The notes: a model not told the origin generated them from the sequence alone. A stretch of DNA of 64,000 nt from Luteimonas cucumeris (GCF_007830035.1 NZ_VLKN01000004.1:372001-436000), one strand, 5' to 3'; positions 33,327 through 42,245 are shown, counted from the stretch's first letter. Translations and numbers: made by a program.

Positions 33327-33760
33327 TGGAATTCGCGATGGCCAGCGCGATCGGCGTGCTGACGGCGGCAGGCGTGTACCTGCTGCTGCGCGCACGCGGT
33401 TTCGACGTGATCCTCGGCCTGACCCTGCTGTCCTACGCCACCAACCTGCTGATCTTCGCTGGCGGCCGGCTGACACCGGGCAAGCCGCCGGTGCTGCGCG
33501 ACGGCGTAGCCGCAAACCTGGTCAACTACACCGACCCGCTGCCGCAGGCGCTGGTGCTGACCGCGATCGTGATCGCGTTCGCGATGACCGCGGTCAGCAT
33601 CGTGCTCGCGATCCGCAGCCGCGGCGACAACGACAGTGACCACGTCGACGGCCGCCGCGGCGAACGCCGCTATGCCGAGCACGAGCGCCAGCGCCATGAG
33701 CAGCTGCGCGAGCAGGCGCGCCGCGATGCCGGCGACGCCCACGACGGGGAGGACGCGTGA
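33326..33760 (+). CDS. mrpC: Mrp antiporter subunit C with charged C-terminal tail
   Basis: The NuoK-like subunit C, 144 residues. Three membrane helices (MEFAMASAIGVLTAAGVYLLL, VILGLTLLSYATNLLIFAGG, PLPQALVLTAIVIAFAMTAVSIVLAI) match the family, including the TDPLPQALVLTAIVI signature. After the third helix there is an unusual 45-residue tail rich in R, E, D and H (GDNDSDHVDGRRGERRYAEH, then HEQLREQARRD) not present in typical 110-residue members; it should lie in the cytoplasm. The ATG overlaps the mrpA stop (TGATG), and the stop overlaps the GTG of the next gene. Confidence 0.9.
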   Translation: MEFAMASAIGVLTAAGVYLLLRARGFDVILGLTLLSYATNLLIFAGGRLTPGKPPVLRDGVAANLVNYTDPLPQALVLTAIVIAFAMTAVSIVLAIRSRGDNDSDHVDGRRGERRYAEHERQRHEQLREQARRDAGDAHDGEDA

Positions 33761-35304
33761 ACCACCTGCCGCTGCTGCCGATCCTGATCCCGCTGTTCGC
33801 CGCGGCGCTGGCGCTGTTCTTCGAGCACCGCCGCTTCGGCATGGCCGCGCAGCGCGTGGTGTCGTGGTTGTCGCTGGCGGCGATGCTGGGCGTGACTTGC
33901 CTGCTGGTCGCGCGCGTCGCCGACGGACAGATCCTGGTCTACCTGCTCGGCGACTGGCCGTCGCGGCTGGGCATCAGCCTGATGCTCGACCGGCTGTCGG
34001 TGCTGATGCTGGCGCTCGGTCTGCTGCTGGCCGTCGCGGTGCTGCTGCACGCCTGCGCCGGCTGGGACCGGCGCGCGCCGCATTTCCACACCTTCTTCCA
34101 GCTGCAGCTGATGGGCCTGAACGGCGCCTTCCTGACCGGCGATGTGTTCAACCTGTTCGTGTTCTTCGAAGTGCTGCTGATCGCTTCCTATGGGTTGATG
34201 CTCAGCGGCGGCCGCGGCGAACGCATGCGCGCCGGCTTCCATTACGTCGCCTTCAACGTCGCCGCCTCGACCCTGCTGCTGATCGCACTGGGTCTGCTGT
34301 ACGGCTTGCTCGGTACCTTGAACATGGCCGAGCTGGCGGTGCGCGTGTCGCAGGCGCCGGCGCAGGACCTGCGCCTGATCGAGGCCGCAGGCGGGTTGCT
34401 GATCGTGGTGTTCTGCGCCAAGGCGGCGCTGCTGCCGCTGTATCTGTGGCTGCCGGAAACCTATACGCATGCACCAGCGTCGGTCGCCGCGCTGTTCGCG
34501 ATCATGACCAAGGTCGGCCTGTACGCGGTGTTGCGCATCAACCTGCTGGTGTTCGGTGCCGCCGCCGGACCGTTGTCGGGATTCGCCTGGCACTGGCTGC
34601 TGCCGCTGGGCGTGGTCACCCTGGTGATGGCCTCGCTCGGTGTACTGGCCGCGACGCGGCTGCGGCTGCTCGCGTCCTACCTGGTGCTCGCTTCGGCAGC
34701 GACGCTGTTCATCGCCTTCGCGCTGGCGCGGGCGGAAACGATCAGCGCCGGCCTCTACTACCTGGCGCACAGCACCTTCGCCGGCGCCGCACTGTTCCTG
34801 ATCGCCGACCTGGTGCAACGCCGGCGCGGTGAGGCCGGCGACCGCAAGGACGTGGTGGTGGAATTGCCGGACAAGACGCTGCCGGCGCTGCTGTTCCTGG
34901 TTGCCGCGGTGTCGCTGGCCGGCTTGCCGCCGCTGTCCGGCTTCGTCGGCAAGTTGCTGTTGCTGGCGGCGGTGCCGGCCGGGGCGACCACGCTGTGGAT
35001 CTGGCTGGCGGTCCTGGGCACCGGTTTCATGACCCTGGTCGGACTGGCGCGCGCCGGCACGCGCTTGTTCTGGCGGGTCGAGCCCGCTTCCGAAACGCGC
35101 ACCGGCGGCGACGCGGTCCTGCCGCACGCACCCGCGCGTGCGCTGGAAACCGCCGCCACCGTGCTGCTGCTCGGCTACGGCGTGGCGATGGTGCTGGCGG
35201 CGGCGCCGATCCTGCGCTACCTGCAGGCCACCGCGACGCAGTTGCAGGTGCCGGCCGACTACGTCGAGCAGTTGCGCGCCGGCGAGCCGAGGACGCCGCG
35301 ATGA
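33757..35304 (+). CDS. mrpD: Mrp antiporter subunit D
   Basis: A 515-residue proton-pumping-type subunit homologous to NuoN/NuoM. Hydrophobic helices alternate along the whole chain, with the signature FFEVLLIASYGLMLSGG, FCAKAALLPLYLWLPETYTHAPASVAALFAIMTKVGLYAV (functional lysine and glutamate) and YLAHSTFAGAALFLIADL. The start is a GTG overlapping the stop of subunit C (GTGA), and its own stop overlaps the start of subunit E (ATGA). It is co-translated with them and located in the inner membrane. Confidence 0.93.
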   Translation: MNHLPLLPILIPLFAAALALFFEHRRFGMAAQRVVSWLSLAAMLGVTCLLVARVADGQILVYLLGDWPSRLGISLMLDRLSVLMLALGLLLAVAVLLHACAGWDRRAPHFHTFFQLQLMGLNGAFLTGDVFNLFVFFEVLLIASYGLMLSGGRGERMRAGFHYVAFNVAASTLLLIALGLLYGLLGTLNMAELAVRVSQAPAQDLRLIEAAGGLLIVVFCAKAALLPLYLWLPETYTHAPASVAALFAIMTKVGLYAVLRINLLVFGAAAGPLSGFAWHWLLPLGVVTLVMASLGVLAATRLRLLASYLVLASAATLFIAFALARAETISAGLYYLAHSTFAGAALFLIADLVQRRRGEAGDRKDVVVELPDKTLPALLFLVAAVSLAGLPPLSGFVGKLLLLAAVPAGATTLWIWLAVLGTGFMTLVGLARAGTRLFWRVEPASETRTGGDAVLPHAPARALETAATVLLLGYGVAMVLAAAPILRYLQATATQLQVPADYVEQLRAGEPRTPR

Positions 35305-35786
35305 AACGCTGGATGCCTTCCTGGCCGCTGAGCCTGGCCGTGTTCTGCTTTTGGCTGCTGATGAATTCGGAGATCAGCTGGGGCCACACCGTGCTCGGCG
35401 CGATCCTCGCGATCGTGGTGCCGCTGTTCGCCGCGCGCCTGGACCGCGAGTTCGCGCAGATCGGCCGCCTGCGCCAGGCGCCGAGGATGCTGCTGATCCT
35501 GCTGCTCGACATCGTCCATTCCAACATCACCGTCGCGCGCCAGGTGCTGGGCGACGAGCGCAAGATCCACCCCGGCTTCATCTGGGTGCCGCTGGACATC
35601 GCCAACATCCACGGCATCGCCGCGCTGACCAGCATCATCACCCTGACTCCGGGCACCGTGTCCTCGGTGCTTTCCGACGACCGCCGCCATCTGCTGGTGC
35701 ACGTGCTCAACCTGCAGGACGCGGACAAGATCATCGCCCATATCAAGCAACGCTACGAAGCCACCCTGATGGAGATCTTCCCGTGA
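35301..35786 (+). CDS. mrpE: Mrp antiporter subunit E
   Basis: Subunit E, 161 residues. Two or three N-terminal helices (LSLAVFCFWLLMNSEISWGHTVLGAILAIVVPLF) precede the conserved RMLLILLLDIVHSNITVARQVL and ALTSIITLTPGTVSSVL segments that define the MnhE family, ending with the NLQDADKIIAHIKQRYEATL helix. It overlaps subunits D and F by ATGA and GTGA. The length and gene order C-D-E-F-G are the common ones. Confidence 0.92.
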   Translation: MKRWMPSWPLSLAVFCFWLLMNSEISWGHTVLGAILAIVVPLFAARLDREFAQIGRLRQAPRMLLILLLDIVHSNITVARQVLGDERKIHPGFIWVPLDIANIHGIAALTSIITLTPGTVSSVLSDDRRHLLVHVLNLQDADKIIAHIKQRYEATLMEIFP

Positions 35787-36067
35787 GCGCCGAAACGCTG
35801 ATCGAATACGCCATCATCGGCTCGATGTGCACGGTCGGGCTGTCGATGCTGCTGGCCACCTGGCGCCTGCTACGCGGGCCGAGCGTGCCCGACCGGGTCC
35901 TGGCGCTGGACACCCTGTTCGTCGCCGCCATCGCCGAACTGATGCTGTTCGGCATGCACCTGGGCACGCCAATCTATTTCGAGGTCGCGCTGATCATCGC
36001 GATGCTCGGCTTCGTAGGCACCGTGGTGCTGAGCAAGTACGTGCTGCGCCGGGACATCGTCGAATGA
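35783..36067 (+). CDS. mrpF: Mrp antiporter subunit F
   Basis: Subunit F, a 94-residue membrane protein with three helices: LIEYAIIGSMCTVGLSMLLATWRLL, DRVLALDTLFVAAIAELMLFG (the conserved DRVLALD) and YFEVALIIAMLGFVGTVVLSKYVL. It starts with GTG overlapping the stop of subunit E and stops on the start of subunit G (ATGA). These features are standard for the family. Confidence 0.92.
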   Translation: MSAETLIEYAIIGSMCTVGLSMLLATWRLLRGPSVPDRVLALDTLFVAAIAELMLFGMHLGTPIYFEVALIIAMLGFVGTVVLSKYVLRRDIVE

Positions 36068-36408
36068 GCGCCGTGTTCTCGCTGCTGCTGGTGCTGCTGC
36101 TGGTGGTCGGCAGCTTCTTCATCCTGGTCGGTTCCATCGGCCTGGCCAGGCTGTCGGACTTCTTCAAGCGCCTGCACGCGCCGACCAAGGCAACCACGCT
36201 CGGCGTCGGCTGCATCCTGTTGGCCTCGGTCGGCTACCACGCCTTCCTCGGCGTCGACCCGCAGCCGCGCGAACTGCTGATCACCGCGTTCCTGTTCATC
36301 ACCGCGCCGATCAGCGCGCACATGATGGCCAAGGCTGCGCTGTCGCTGAAGATGGCCGAGCGGCCGCCGCAGCCGGAGACGACGCCATCCGATGATGGCG
36401 AGGCCTGA
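36064..36408 (+). CDS. mrpG: Mrp antiporter subunit G
   Basis: Subunit G, 114 residues and the last gene of the operon. Three helices (FSLLLVLLLVVGSFFILVGSIGLARL, LGVGCILLASVGYHAFLG, ELLITAFLFITAPISAHMMAKAAL) and the family motifs RLHAPTKATTLG and TAPISAHMMAKAA are present. A hydrophilic C-terminal tail (ERPPQPETTPSDDGEA) follows. The downstream calcium/sodium antiporter gene is convergent, with 63 bp between them and no strong terminator. Confidence 0.92.
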   Translation: MSAVFSLLLVLLLVVGSFFILVGSIGLARLSDFFKRLHAPTKATTLGVGCILLASVGYHAFLGVDPQPRELLITAFLFITAPISAHMMAKAALSLKMAERPPQPETTPSDDGEA

Positions 36409-36471
36409 TGCCGCAGCCCTTTGTGCAGGTCGTAGGCGCGCCGCTTCGCCCTTGAAGGGAAAGGAGATCAG

Positions 36472-37425
36472 CTACAGCAACAACAGCAGCACTTCCAGCG
36501 TCAGCCACAGCACGAACGCTGCCAGCAGCACCGCACCTTCGCGGCGGTTGATGCGCAGGTCGCCGCGCAGCATCGGATACAGCGCGACGGCGAAGGCCAG
36601 CGCCGCCGGCAGTTCGAAGCGCACGAACGATGCCGGCAGCGGCAGGTCGCGGACCACCGCCATGCCGCCAACGATCAGCAGCAGGTTGAACAGGCTGGAA
36701 CCGATCACGTGGCCTGCGACCATGTCGCCACGACCGCTGCGCGCAGCGGCGATCGCGGCTGCGATTTCCGGCAGGGCGGTACCGATCGCCACCACCAGCA
36801 GGCCGGTGAGCATCGGTTCCATGCCCAGCGCCAGCCCGAGCGCCGGCGCATGGTCGACCACCAGGCGTGCACCGAAATACAGCAGCACGGCGGCCAGTAC
36901 GAAGCGCAGCAGATTCAAGCCGAGGTCATTGCTGGTCCTGGCAAAGGCAGTGATCGCGTCCTGCACTTCCGGCGTTTCGCGACGCGTGCGCAGCAGCGCG
37001 AACGCCAGCACCGCGAAGAATGCCAACACCAGGATCGCGCCTTCGAGACGGCTCAGCACGCCATCCAGCCCGAACACGATCATCGCGATGCTACCGGCGA
37101 TGAAGCACAGCAACAACGGCGCCAACGCACGCCAGCGCACCAGCAGTGGCGCGGCCAACGCGGCCGCACCCAGCGTCAATCCGAAATTGACCACGTTGCT
37201 GCCGACGGCATTGCCCAATGCCAGCGCCGGGCTGCCGACCCAGATCGCGCGCGCATTGACCGCCAGTTCCGGCAGCGACGTGCCGAATGCGACCAGCAGC
37301 AGTCCCGCCACGAAGGGCGATGCGCCAAAGCGCTGTGCCAGGCCGGAGGCGCCCTTGACGATCGAATCCCCACCCAGCGTGAGCAGGATCAGGCCGAACA
37401 CGAAAAAGGCCAAGGCTTCCAGCAT
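36472..37425 (-). CDS. CaCA-family calcium/sodium antiporter
   Basis: A 317-residue inner-membrane exchanger with ten predicted helices in two inverted halves. Each half has the alpha-repeat: GASGLAQRFGASPFVAGLLLVAFGTSLPELAVNARA (about residues 25-60) and GMEPMLTGLLVVAIGTALPEIAAAIAAARSG (about 195-225), where the glutamates in GTSLPEL and GTALPEI bind the cation. It resembles E. coli YrbG. It should exchange Ca2+ for Na+ or H+; with the Mrp operon convergent to it, the region is rich in Na+-linked transporters. It begins next to the GGGAATC tandem array. Confidence 0.9.
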   Translation of the reverse strand: MLEALAFFVFGLILLTLGGDSIVKGASGLAQRFGASPFVAGLLLVAFGTSLPELAVNARAIWVGSPALALGNAVGSNVVNFGLTLGAAALAAPLLVRWRALAPLLLCFIAGSIAMIVFGLDGVLSRLEGAILVLAFFAVLAFALLRTRRETPEVQDAITAFARTSNDLGLNLLRFVLAAVLLYFGARLVVDHAPALGLALGMEPMLTGLLVVAIGTALPEIAAAIAAARSGRGDMVAGHVIGSSLFNLLLIVGGMAVVRDLPLPASFVRFELPAALAFAVALYPMLRGDLRINRREGAVLLAAFVLWLTLEVLLLLL

Positions 37426-37471
37426 CGCCGCATCTCCCCAGGTCGGTCGCCCGATTCTATGCCCTGCCCTC

Positions 37472-37541
37472 GGGAATCGGGAATCGGGAATCGGGAATCG
37501 GGAATCGGGAATCGGGAATCGGGAATCGGGAATCGGGAATC
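37472..37541. repeat. Tandem heptamer GGGAATC, 10 copies
   Basis: Ten perfect copies of GGGAATC lie 46 bp upstream of the calcium/sodium antiporter start. The array ends in GGGAAAGAGC and is followed 30 bp later by dispersed repeat copy 2. Confidence 0.93.
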
Positions 37542-37571
37542 GGGAAAGAGCATGCGGCCCCTATCCCAAGC

Positions 37572-37603
37572 TGTCATCCCGAACGCAGCGAGGGACCTGC
37601 TTT
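37572..37603. repeat. Dispersed intergenic repeat, copy 2
   Basis: TGTCATCCCGAACGCAGCGA, continuing to GGGACCTGCTTT, is a relative of the repeats at 21811, 42122 and 49053. A strongly diverged inverted partner may exist at about 37618-37650. Confidence 0.65.
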
Positions 37604-37675
37604 CTGCTCTCGCATGAGCAACGATCCTCTCGCATAACGACAGGCACCCACATAAAAGAACACGACGCTCCCGAT

Positions 37676-38308
37676 CTACGAACACCCCTCCACATAATCC
37701 ACCTGCGGCGGCACGCCGACATGCCAGGCGGTGACCTTGCCCGCGGCGTCGACCTCGAACACGATCGCGCTGGCGCCATCGGTCGATTTGATGCGCAGGT
37801 TGTGGCCTCCTTCGACGTACTTGTGCGGCCGCTGCTCTACACGTCCGGCATAGGCCGCCTCGATGTCGTCGGCCGTCATGCCCACCTGGCCGCCGCCGGG
37901 CGCGACATCGGCTGCGCTCTCCACGTCGTAACGAACGAACCTGCCATCCGCGAACATCAATGCCGGCCAGCCCAGGCCGTCGGCCTGCTTCGGGCGCAGG
38001 TAATAACAGGCGCTGTCGGCGCCCGGTATACCGGCCAGTTCGCCTTCCCAGGCCTGCTTGACCGCGTCGGCGTCCATGCCGAAACGTGCCTGGCCGTAGC
38101 CCTGGTAAGTCGCGGCCGTCGGGCCAGGCGCTGTCGTGGCCGGCGGCTCGCCGACCGGTGCGGTCGCAGGCGGCACGTCTTCCACCGGTTGATCGAGCGG
38201 TTCTGCCTGCGGCGGGGTGGTCGCGGCATCCTGAGGCGCTGCGCGTTCGGCGGTGCAGGCCGACAGCGCGAATGCCAGCAGGGCAAGCACGGGAATCGAT
38301 GGTTGCAT
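37676..38308 (-). CDS. Lipoprotein of unknown function
   Basis: A 210-residue predicted lipoprotein with signal sequence MQPSIPVLALLAFALSAC (lipobox LSAC). A proline/threonine-rich linker (residues about 25-65, PPQAEPLDQPVEDVPPATAP) leads to a compact domain of about 140 residues starting YQGYGQARFGMDADAVKQAW and containing CYYLRPKQADGLGWPALMF and VGMTADDIEAAYAGRVEQRPHKY. The layout GMxxxxVxxAW followed later by GMTxxxIxxAYxG suggests two related halves sensing or binding something, but I do not recognise a named family with confidence. No operon partner; the neighbour is divergent. Confidence 0.6.
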   Translation of the reverse strand: MQPSIPVLALLAFALSACTAERAAPQDAATTPPQAEPLDQPVEDVPPATAPVGEPPATTAPGPTAATYQGYGQARFGMDADAVKQAWEGELAGIPGADSACYYLRPKQADGLGWPALMFADGRFVRYDVESAADVAPGGGQVGMTADDIEAAYAGRVEQRPHKYVEGGHNLRIKSTDGASAIVFEVDAAGKVTAWHVGVPPQVDYVEGCS

Positions 38309-38447
38309 GCGATGTGCTCCGACGGAAAGACGCCAGCCTAGGCCCAGGGCGTGAACGCATAGCGAACAGGCCGTCGTTCGCATCTCGCTGTCATGATCGT
38401 TTCATGCGTGGCATCCAGCATGGCGGGCCACCGCCGAGCCCGCGCCC

Positions 38448-38999
38448 ATGCGCCCGCAGAAGACCGAAAAAGCGCGCAGTGCGCTGCGCGATCGCCCCGC
38501 CGAAGTCAGCGTGCTGGAACGCCGTGTGCTGATCCTCTGCGATGGCCTGCGCAGCCTGGATGAGGTCGCGGACCTGCTCGGCGCGCAGGCGCGCGTGGCG
38601 TCGGAACGCCTGCTCCAGGACGGCTACCTGGCCGGCATCCCGGCGCCGACGTCGCAGGCGCCGGTCGCCATCGCAGCGATCGAGCGCGAGCAGGATCCTG
38701 CGATGCCGGCGTCGAGCCGGCGTTCCATCGCTGCCGCCAAGATGTACGTGATCGACATGCTGCAGCTGCAACGCGGTGCCGAAGCGACCGCCATCGCAAT
38801 CTCGCTGCGTACCAGCCGCGATCCGGAAGAACTCGCCGCGCACGTGCTGCTGGCCTTGCGCCACATCCACGCGGCGACCAGCCCCAGTTACAGCCGTCGC
38901 GTCGCCGCGCGCCTGGCCGAGATCATGCCGGAGCAATACCTGGCCGAACTTGGCGTATTCCACGATGCCCTGTTCGCGGACGAAGCAATGCCCGCCTGA
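38448..38999 (+). CDS. Conserved-type hypothetical protein
   Basis: A 183-residue soluble protein without a signal peptide. The N-terminal 60 residues (LERRVLILCDGLRSLDEVADLLGAQARVASERLLQDGYL) look like a winged-helix domain used in PATAN/response-regulator-like proteins: a helix, then a D-E-V-A-D-L-L turn helix and a recognition helix. The rest is all-helical, with AAAKMYVIDMLQLQRGAEAT and HIHAATSPSYSRRVAARLAEIM. No catalytic motifs are seen. Its function is unknown. It converges on hmgA, the stops being 7 bp apart. Confidence 0.5.
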   Translation: MRPQKTEKARSALRDRPAEVSVLERRVLILCDGLRSLDEVADLLGAQARVASERLLQDGYLAGIPAPTSQAPVAIAAIEREQDPAMPASSRRSIAAAKMYVIDMLQLQRGAEATAIAISLRTSRDPEELAAHVLLALRHIHAATSPSYSRRVAARLAEIMPEQYLAELGVFHDALFADEAMPA

Positions 39000-39005
39000 C
39001 CGTCC

Positions 39006-40301
39006 TCAACCCTGCGGCGAGAAGTTCCTGCGCAGGCCCGCCCAGCACTGCTGGTAATCGCGCTGGCGGTGTGCCGCATCCAGCGCCTGCCGCGTCGGTG
39101 CGATCACCGCGCGCGTCTCGAACATGAAGGCCATCGTGTCGGCGATCACGTCGGGCTTGGACAAGTCCGCATTCGAAGCCTTGTCGAAGGTGGCTGCATC
39201 AGGGCCGTGTCCGCTCATGCAGTTGTGCAGGCTGGCGCCACCGGGGGCGAAGCCTTCGGCCTTGGCGTCGTAGGCGCCATGCACCAGGCCCATGAATTCG
39301 CTGGCGACATTGCGGTGGAACCACGGCGGCCGGAACGTGTGCTGCGCCACCAGCCAGCGCGGCGGGAAGATCACGAAATCCAGGTTGGCCGTGCCGCGCG
39401 TGTCGCTGGGCGAGGTCAGCACGGTGAAGATGCTCGGATCGGGATGATCGAAACTGATCGATCCGATCGCGTTGAAACGACGCAGGTCGTACTTGTACGG
39501 CGCGTAGTTGCCGTGCCAGCCGACCACGTCCAATGGCGAATGCCCGATCGGCGCGCGCCACAGATGCCCCTGGAACTTGGCGATCAGTTCGAAATCGCCG
39601 TCGAGGTCCTCGTAGGCCGCATTCGGCGCCAGGAAATCACGCGGATTGGCCAGGCCATTCGCGCCGATCGGGCCGAGGTCCGGCAGGCGCAGCATCGCCC
39701 CGAAGTTCTCGCAGACATAGCCGCGCGCCGCGCCGTCCGGCAGTTCGACACGGAAACGGATGCCGCGCGGGATCACCGCGATCTCCTGCGGCGCCACGTC
39801 CAGCACGCCGAGTTCTGTCGCGATCCGCAGCGCGCCGTGCTGCGGCACGATCAGCAGTTCGCCGTCGGCGTCGCAGAAATAGCGGCCTTCCATCGACCGG
39901 TTGGCGGCGTACAGGTGGATGCCGACGCCATGCTGCGCGGCGGCACTGCCGTTGCCGGCCATGGTGAACAGGCCGCCGATGAAATCGGTCGGCGCCTCCG
40001 GCAGCGGCAACGGATTCCAGCGCAGCTGGTCCGGCGTCACCGGCTCGTGTCCGAACGAGTTGTTGAAGTGCAGCTGTTGGAATGGCTCGAACGTGCCGTG
40101 CATCGCCGCCGGGCGGATGCGATACAGCCAGCTGCGTCGGTTCTCGCCGCGCGGCGCGGTGAACGCGGTGCCGGACAGCTGCTCCGCGTACAGGCCATGC
40201 GCGACCTTCTGCGGCGAATTCTGGCCGTCGGGCAGCGTGCCGGGCACGGCTTCGGTCGCGAACTCGTTGCCGAAGCCGGATTGGTAGCCGTTCGATTTCA
40301 T
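39006..40301 (-). CDS. hmgA: Homogentisate 1,2-dioxygenase
   Basis: HmgA opens the ring of homogentisate to give maleylacetoacetate, the substrate of maiA at 3 kb. The 431-residue protein contains [23 protein letters not shown] at the start, [12 protein letters not shown], the iron ligand region [30 protein letters not shown] (two His and Glu) and the closing [18 protein letters not shown]. The length is normal. It is downstream of hppD on the same strand with an 86-bp spacer containing a single REP palindrome, so they are probably one transcript. Upstream in-frame sequence belongs to hppD and is not part of the gene. Confidence 0.96.
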   Translation of the reverse strand: MKSNGYQSGFGNEFATEAVPGTLPDGQNSPQKVAHGLYAEQLSGTAFTAPRGENRRSWLYRIRPAAMHGTFEPFQQLHFNNSFGHEPVTPDQLRWNPLPLPEAPTDFIGGLFTMAGNGSAAAQHGVGIHLYAANRSMEGRYFCDADGELLIVPQHGALRIATELGVLDVAPQEIAVIPRGIRFRVELPDGAARGYVCENFGAMLRLPDLGPIGANGLANPRDFLAPNAAYEDLDGDFELIAKFQGHLWRAPIGHSPLDVVGWHGNYAPYKYDLRRFNAIGSISFDHPDPSIFTVLTSPSDTRGTANLDFVIFPPRWLVAQHTFRPPWFHRNVASEFMGLVHGAYDAKAEGFAPGGASLHNCMSGHGPDAATFDKASNADLSKPDVIADTMAFMFETRAVIAPTRQALDAAHRQRDYQQCWAGLRRNFSPQG

Positions 40302-40354
40302 GTCGAATCCGTGAGTGGGCTCATACCACCGATCATTGCATCTGACGGTCAGGG

Positions 40355-40378
40355 ATGGCGGGCCTGGGCCCGCCCTAC
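40355..40378. repeat. Single GTAG REP palindrome
   Basis: The minus strand reads GTAGGGCGGGCC-CAGG-CCCGCC, a solitary version of the REP unit at 13535, with only the central bases changed. It sits between hppD and hmgA and would form a stable hairpin in their shared mRNA. Confidence 0.7.
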
Positions 40379-40387
40379 GCACTCCGC

Positions 40388-41500
40388 CTACAGCACGCCG
40401 CGCTTGATCTGGTCGCGTTCGATGCTTTCGAACAGAGCCTGGAAGTTGCCTTCGCCGAAACCTTCGTTGCCCTTGCGCTGGATGATCTCGAAGAAGATCG
40501 GGCCGATCGCGTTCTGGGTGAAGATCTGCAGCAGCTTGCGCTGGTGCGTTTCCGGATCGGCGTCGATCAGGATCTTGTTGCGCGCCAGGCGCGGCACGTC
40601 CTCGCCGTGGTTGGGCACGCGCTGGTCGATCACGTCGAAATAGGTGTCCGGCGTGTCGAGGAACTCGACGCCCTGGTCGCGCATCGCTTCCACCGTTGCG
40701 TAGATGTCGTCGGTAAAGCAGGCGATGTGCTGGATGCCCTCGCCCTTGTAGGCGTCGAGGTATTCGTTGATCTGCGACTTCGGGTCGTTCGACTCGTTGA
40801 GCGGGATGCGGACGATGCCGTCCGGCGCGGTCATCGCCTTGGACACCAGCCCGGTCTTGGCGCCCTTGATGTCGAAGTAGCGGATCTCGCGGAAGTTGAA
40901 CAGCCGCTCGTAATAATCCGACCACTTCTGCATGTTGCCGAAGTAGAGGTTGTGGGTCAGGTGGTCGATGAAGGTCAGCCCGAACCCGCGCGGATTCTGA
41001 TCGGCACCCTGCACCGGCAGGTAGTCGTCGTACATGCTGCCCTTGTCGCCATAGCGGTCGACCAGGTACAGCATGCAGTCACCGATGCCCTTCACCACCG
41101 GCGCATCGACGGCGCGGCTGTCGGGCTTGTGGTCGATCGCCTCGCCGCCGTTGCCCAGCACGGTCTTCAGCACTTCCTGGCCGGGCTTCCTGAAGCGGAT
41201 CGCGAAGCCGCAGGCGCAGGGGCCGTGTGCCTTGGCGAAATCCGCCGCGAACGAATCCGGATCCTCGTTGACCAGGAAGTTCACGCCGCCCTGGCGGTAC
41301 AGGGTGATCGGCCGCGACTTGTGATGCATGACCGCGATGAAGCCCATCTTGCGGAAGTAGTCGTGCAGCAGTTCACCCTGGCCCTGCGGCGCGGCGAATT
41401 CGACGAACTCGAAACCGTCGATGCCCATCGGGTTCTCGAAGGTGGTGACCTGCATGCCGAGGTTGAGCGGGGCGGCGGCGGATTGCGGTTGCGCGTTCAT
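40388..41500 (-). CDS. hppD: 4-hydroxyphenylpyruvate dioxygenase
   Basis: HppD converts 4-hydroxyphenylpyruvate to homogentisate, the second step of tyrosine catabolism. The 370-residue Fe(II) enzyme has two VOC-type halves. The iron ligands should be His in [14 protein letters not shown], His in [15 protein letters not shown] and Glu in [29 protein letters not shown], whose tail is the conserved C-terminal helix. The start at [12 protein letters not shown] has AGGAG 6 bases upstream. A perfect palindrome typical of MarR binding lies 53 bases upstream, between it and the divergent regulator gene. Confidence 0.97.
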   Translation of the reverse strand: MNAQPQSAAAPLNLGMQVTTFENPMGIDGFEFVEFAAPQGQGELLHDYFRKMGFIAVMHHKSRPITLYRQGGVNFLVNEDPDSFAADFAKAHGPCACGFAIRFRKPGQEVLKTVLGNGGEAIDHKPDSRAVDAPVVKGIGDCMLYLVDRYGDKGSMYDDYLPVQGADQNPRGFGLTFIDHLTHNLYFGNMQKWSDYYERLFNFREIRYFDIKGAKTGLVSKAMTAPDGIVRIPLNESNDPKSQINEYLDAYKGEGIQHIACFTDDIYATVEAMRDQGVEFLDTPDTYFDVIDQRVPNHGEDVPRLARNKILIDADPETHQRKLLQIFTQNAIGPIFFEIIQRKGNEGFGEGNFQALFESIERDQIKRGVL

Positions 41501-41552
41501 GGGGTCTCCTGCGTGTTGCGGCGCGGCTTGCCAGTACGATGCGAACGTTATA

Positions 41553-41566
41553 GTTTCATATGAAAC
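41553..41566. promoter_or_regulatory. Palindromic operator between hppD and the MarR gene
   Basis: GTTTCATATGAAAC is a perfect 14-bp palindrome in an AT-rich patch of an otherwise GC-rich region. MarR-family repressors bind such sites in shared promoter regions, so it is the likely operator for both divergent genes and possibly the target of autorepression. It overlaps the ATG at 41560, which argues for a later start of the regulator. Confidence 0.7.
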
Positions 41567-41589
41567 CATTTGCAAGGCGCAGTGCAACA

Positions 41590-42111
41590 ATGCCGGCCAT
41601 GCCTGCCTCGAACTCACATCCCGGAAACGCCTCGTCGCCGCACGCGACCGAACCGCACGCGGTGCTGGAGCTGGAAAGCTTCCTGCCCTATCGCCTGTCG
41701 GTCCTGTCGAACCGGGTCAGCGGCATGATCGCCCGCATCTACACCGAGCGCTTCGCGCTGGGCGTCACCGAATGGCGGGTGATGGCGGTGCTCGGGCGCT
41801 ATCCGGACCTGTCGGCCAACGAGGTCGCGCAGCGCACCGCGATGGACAAGGTCGCCGTCAGCCGCGCGGTCGCGCGCCTGATCGAGGCCGGACGCCTGCA
41901 GCGCGACACCCACGATGACGACCGTCGCCGCTCGGTGCTGCGCCTGTCCGAGTCCGGTTACCGGATCTACGACGAAGTCGCGCCGCTGGCGCTGGAATTC
42001 GAGCGCCGCCTGCTCGGCGACCTCAGCGAGGCCGAACGCAAGCTGCTGTTCCGCCTGATCGATCGGCTGGACGAACTGGAATTCCGCGTCGAGGCGGAAA
42101 CGGCTGGCTGA
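41590..42111 (+). CDS. MarR-family regulator of tyrosine catabolism (inferred)
   Basis: A 173-residue winged-helix regulator. The DNA-binding part runs from about residue 40 to 110: LSVLSNRVSGMIARIYTERF, then GVTEWRVMAVLGRYPDLSANEVAQRTAMDKVAVSRAVARLIEAGRLQRD (helix-turn-helix) and the wing HDDDRRRSVLRLSESG. A C-terminal helix gives the dimer interface. Its position, divergent from hppD-hmgA across a palindromic site, suggests it represses these genes and responds to a tyrosine breakdown intermediate; the ligand is not known. I chose ATG 41590 because the ATG at 41560 lies inside the palindrome; ATG 41599 is equally possible. Confidence 0.85.
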   Translation: MPAMPASNSHPGNASSPHATEPHAVLELESFLPYRLSVLSNRVSGMIARIYTERFALGVTEWRVMAVLGRYPDLSANEVAQRTAMDKVAVSRAVARLIEAGRLQRDTHDDDRRRSVLRLSESGYRIYDEVAPLALEFERRLLGDLSEAERKLLFRLIDRLDELEFRVEAETAG

Positions 42112-42121
42112 ATCCCAAGAC

Positions 42122-42204
42122 TGTCATCGAGCATCGCGAGGGATCTGCTTGTTCGCTCGCGAGGGGATCGACAGCAGATCCCTCACTGCGTTCGGGATGA
42201 CGAT
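42122..42204. repeat. Inverted pair of dispersed repeat, copy 3
   Basis: The left half (42122-42155) starts TGTCATCGAGCATCGCGAGG and the right half (42170-42204), read on the minus strand, starts GTCATCCCGAACGCAGTGAG; both run on to GGATCTGCT. Together they could form a long hairpin between the convergent MarR and peptide transporter genes, possibly serving as terminator. Confidence 0.65.
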
Positions 42205-42245
42205 CCGGCAAAGCCGCGCCGGCGGAGCCGGCGCGGGCCGGATCG

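Noticed and set aside
37472-37541. Possible CRISPR array
   Set aside because: The 7-bp repeats are contiguous with no spacers; cas genes are absent.
40302-40925. Upstream extension of hmgA to 40925
   Set aside because: The extra sequence is an alternate frame inside hppD; the hmgA N-terminus [14 protein letters not shown] is the conserved one.
41560-41589. MarR start at 41560
   Set aside because: The ATG is inside the perfect palindrome likely to be the operator, and the added ten residues have no similarity to the family.
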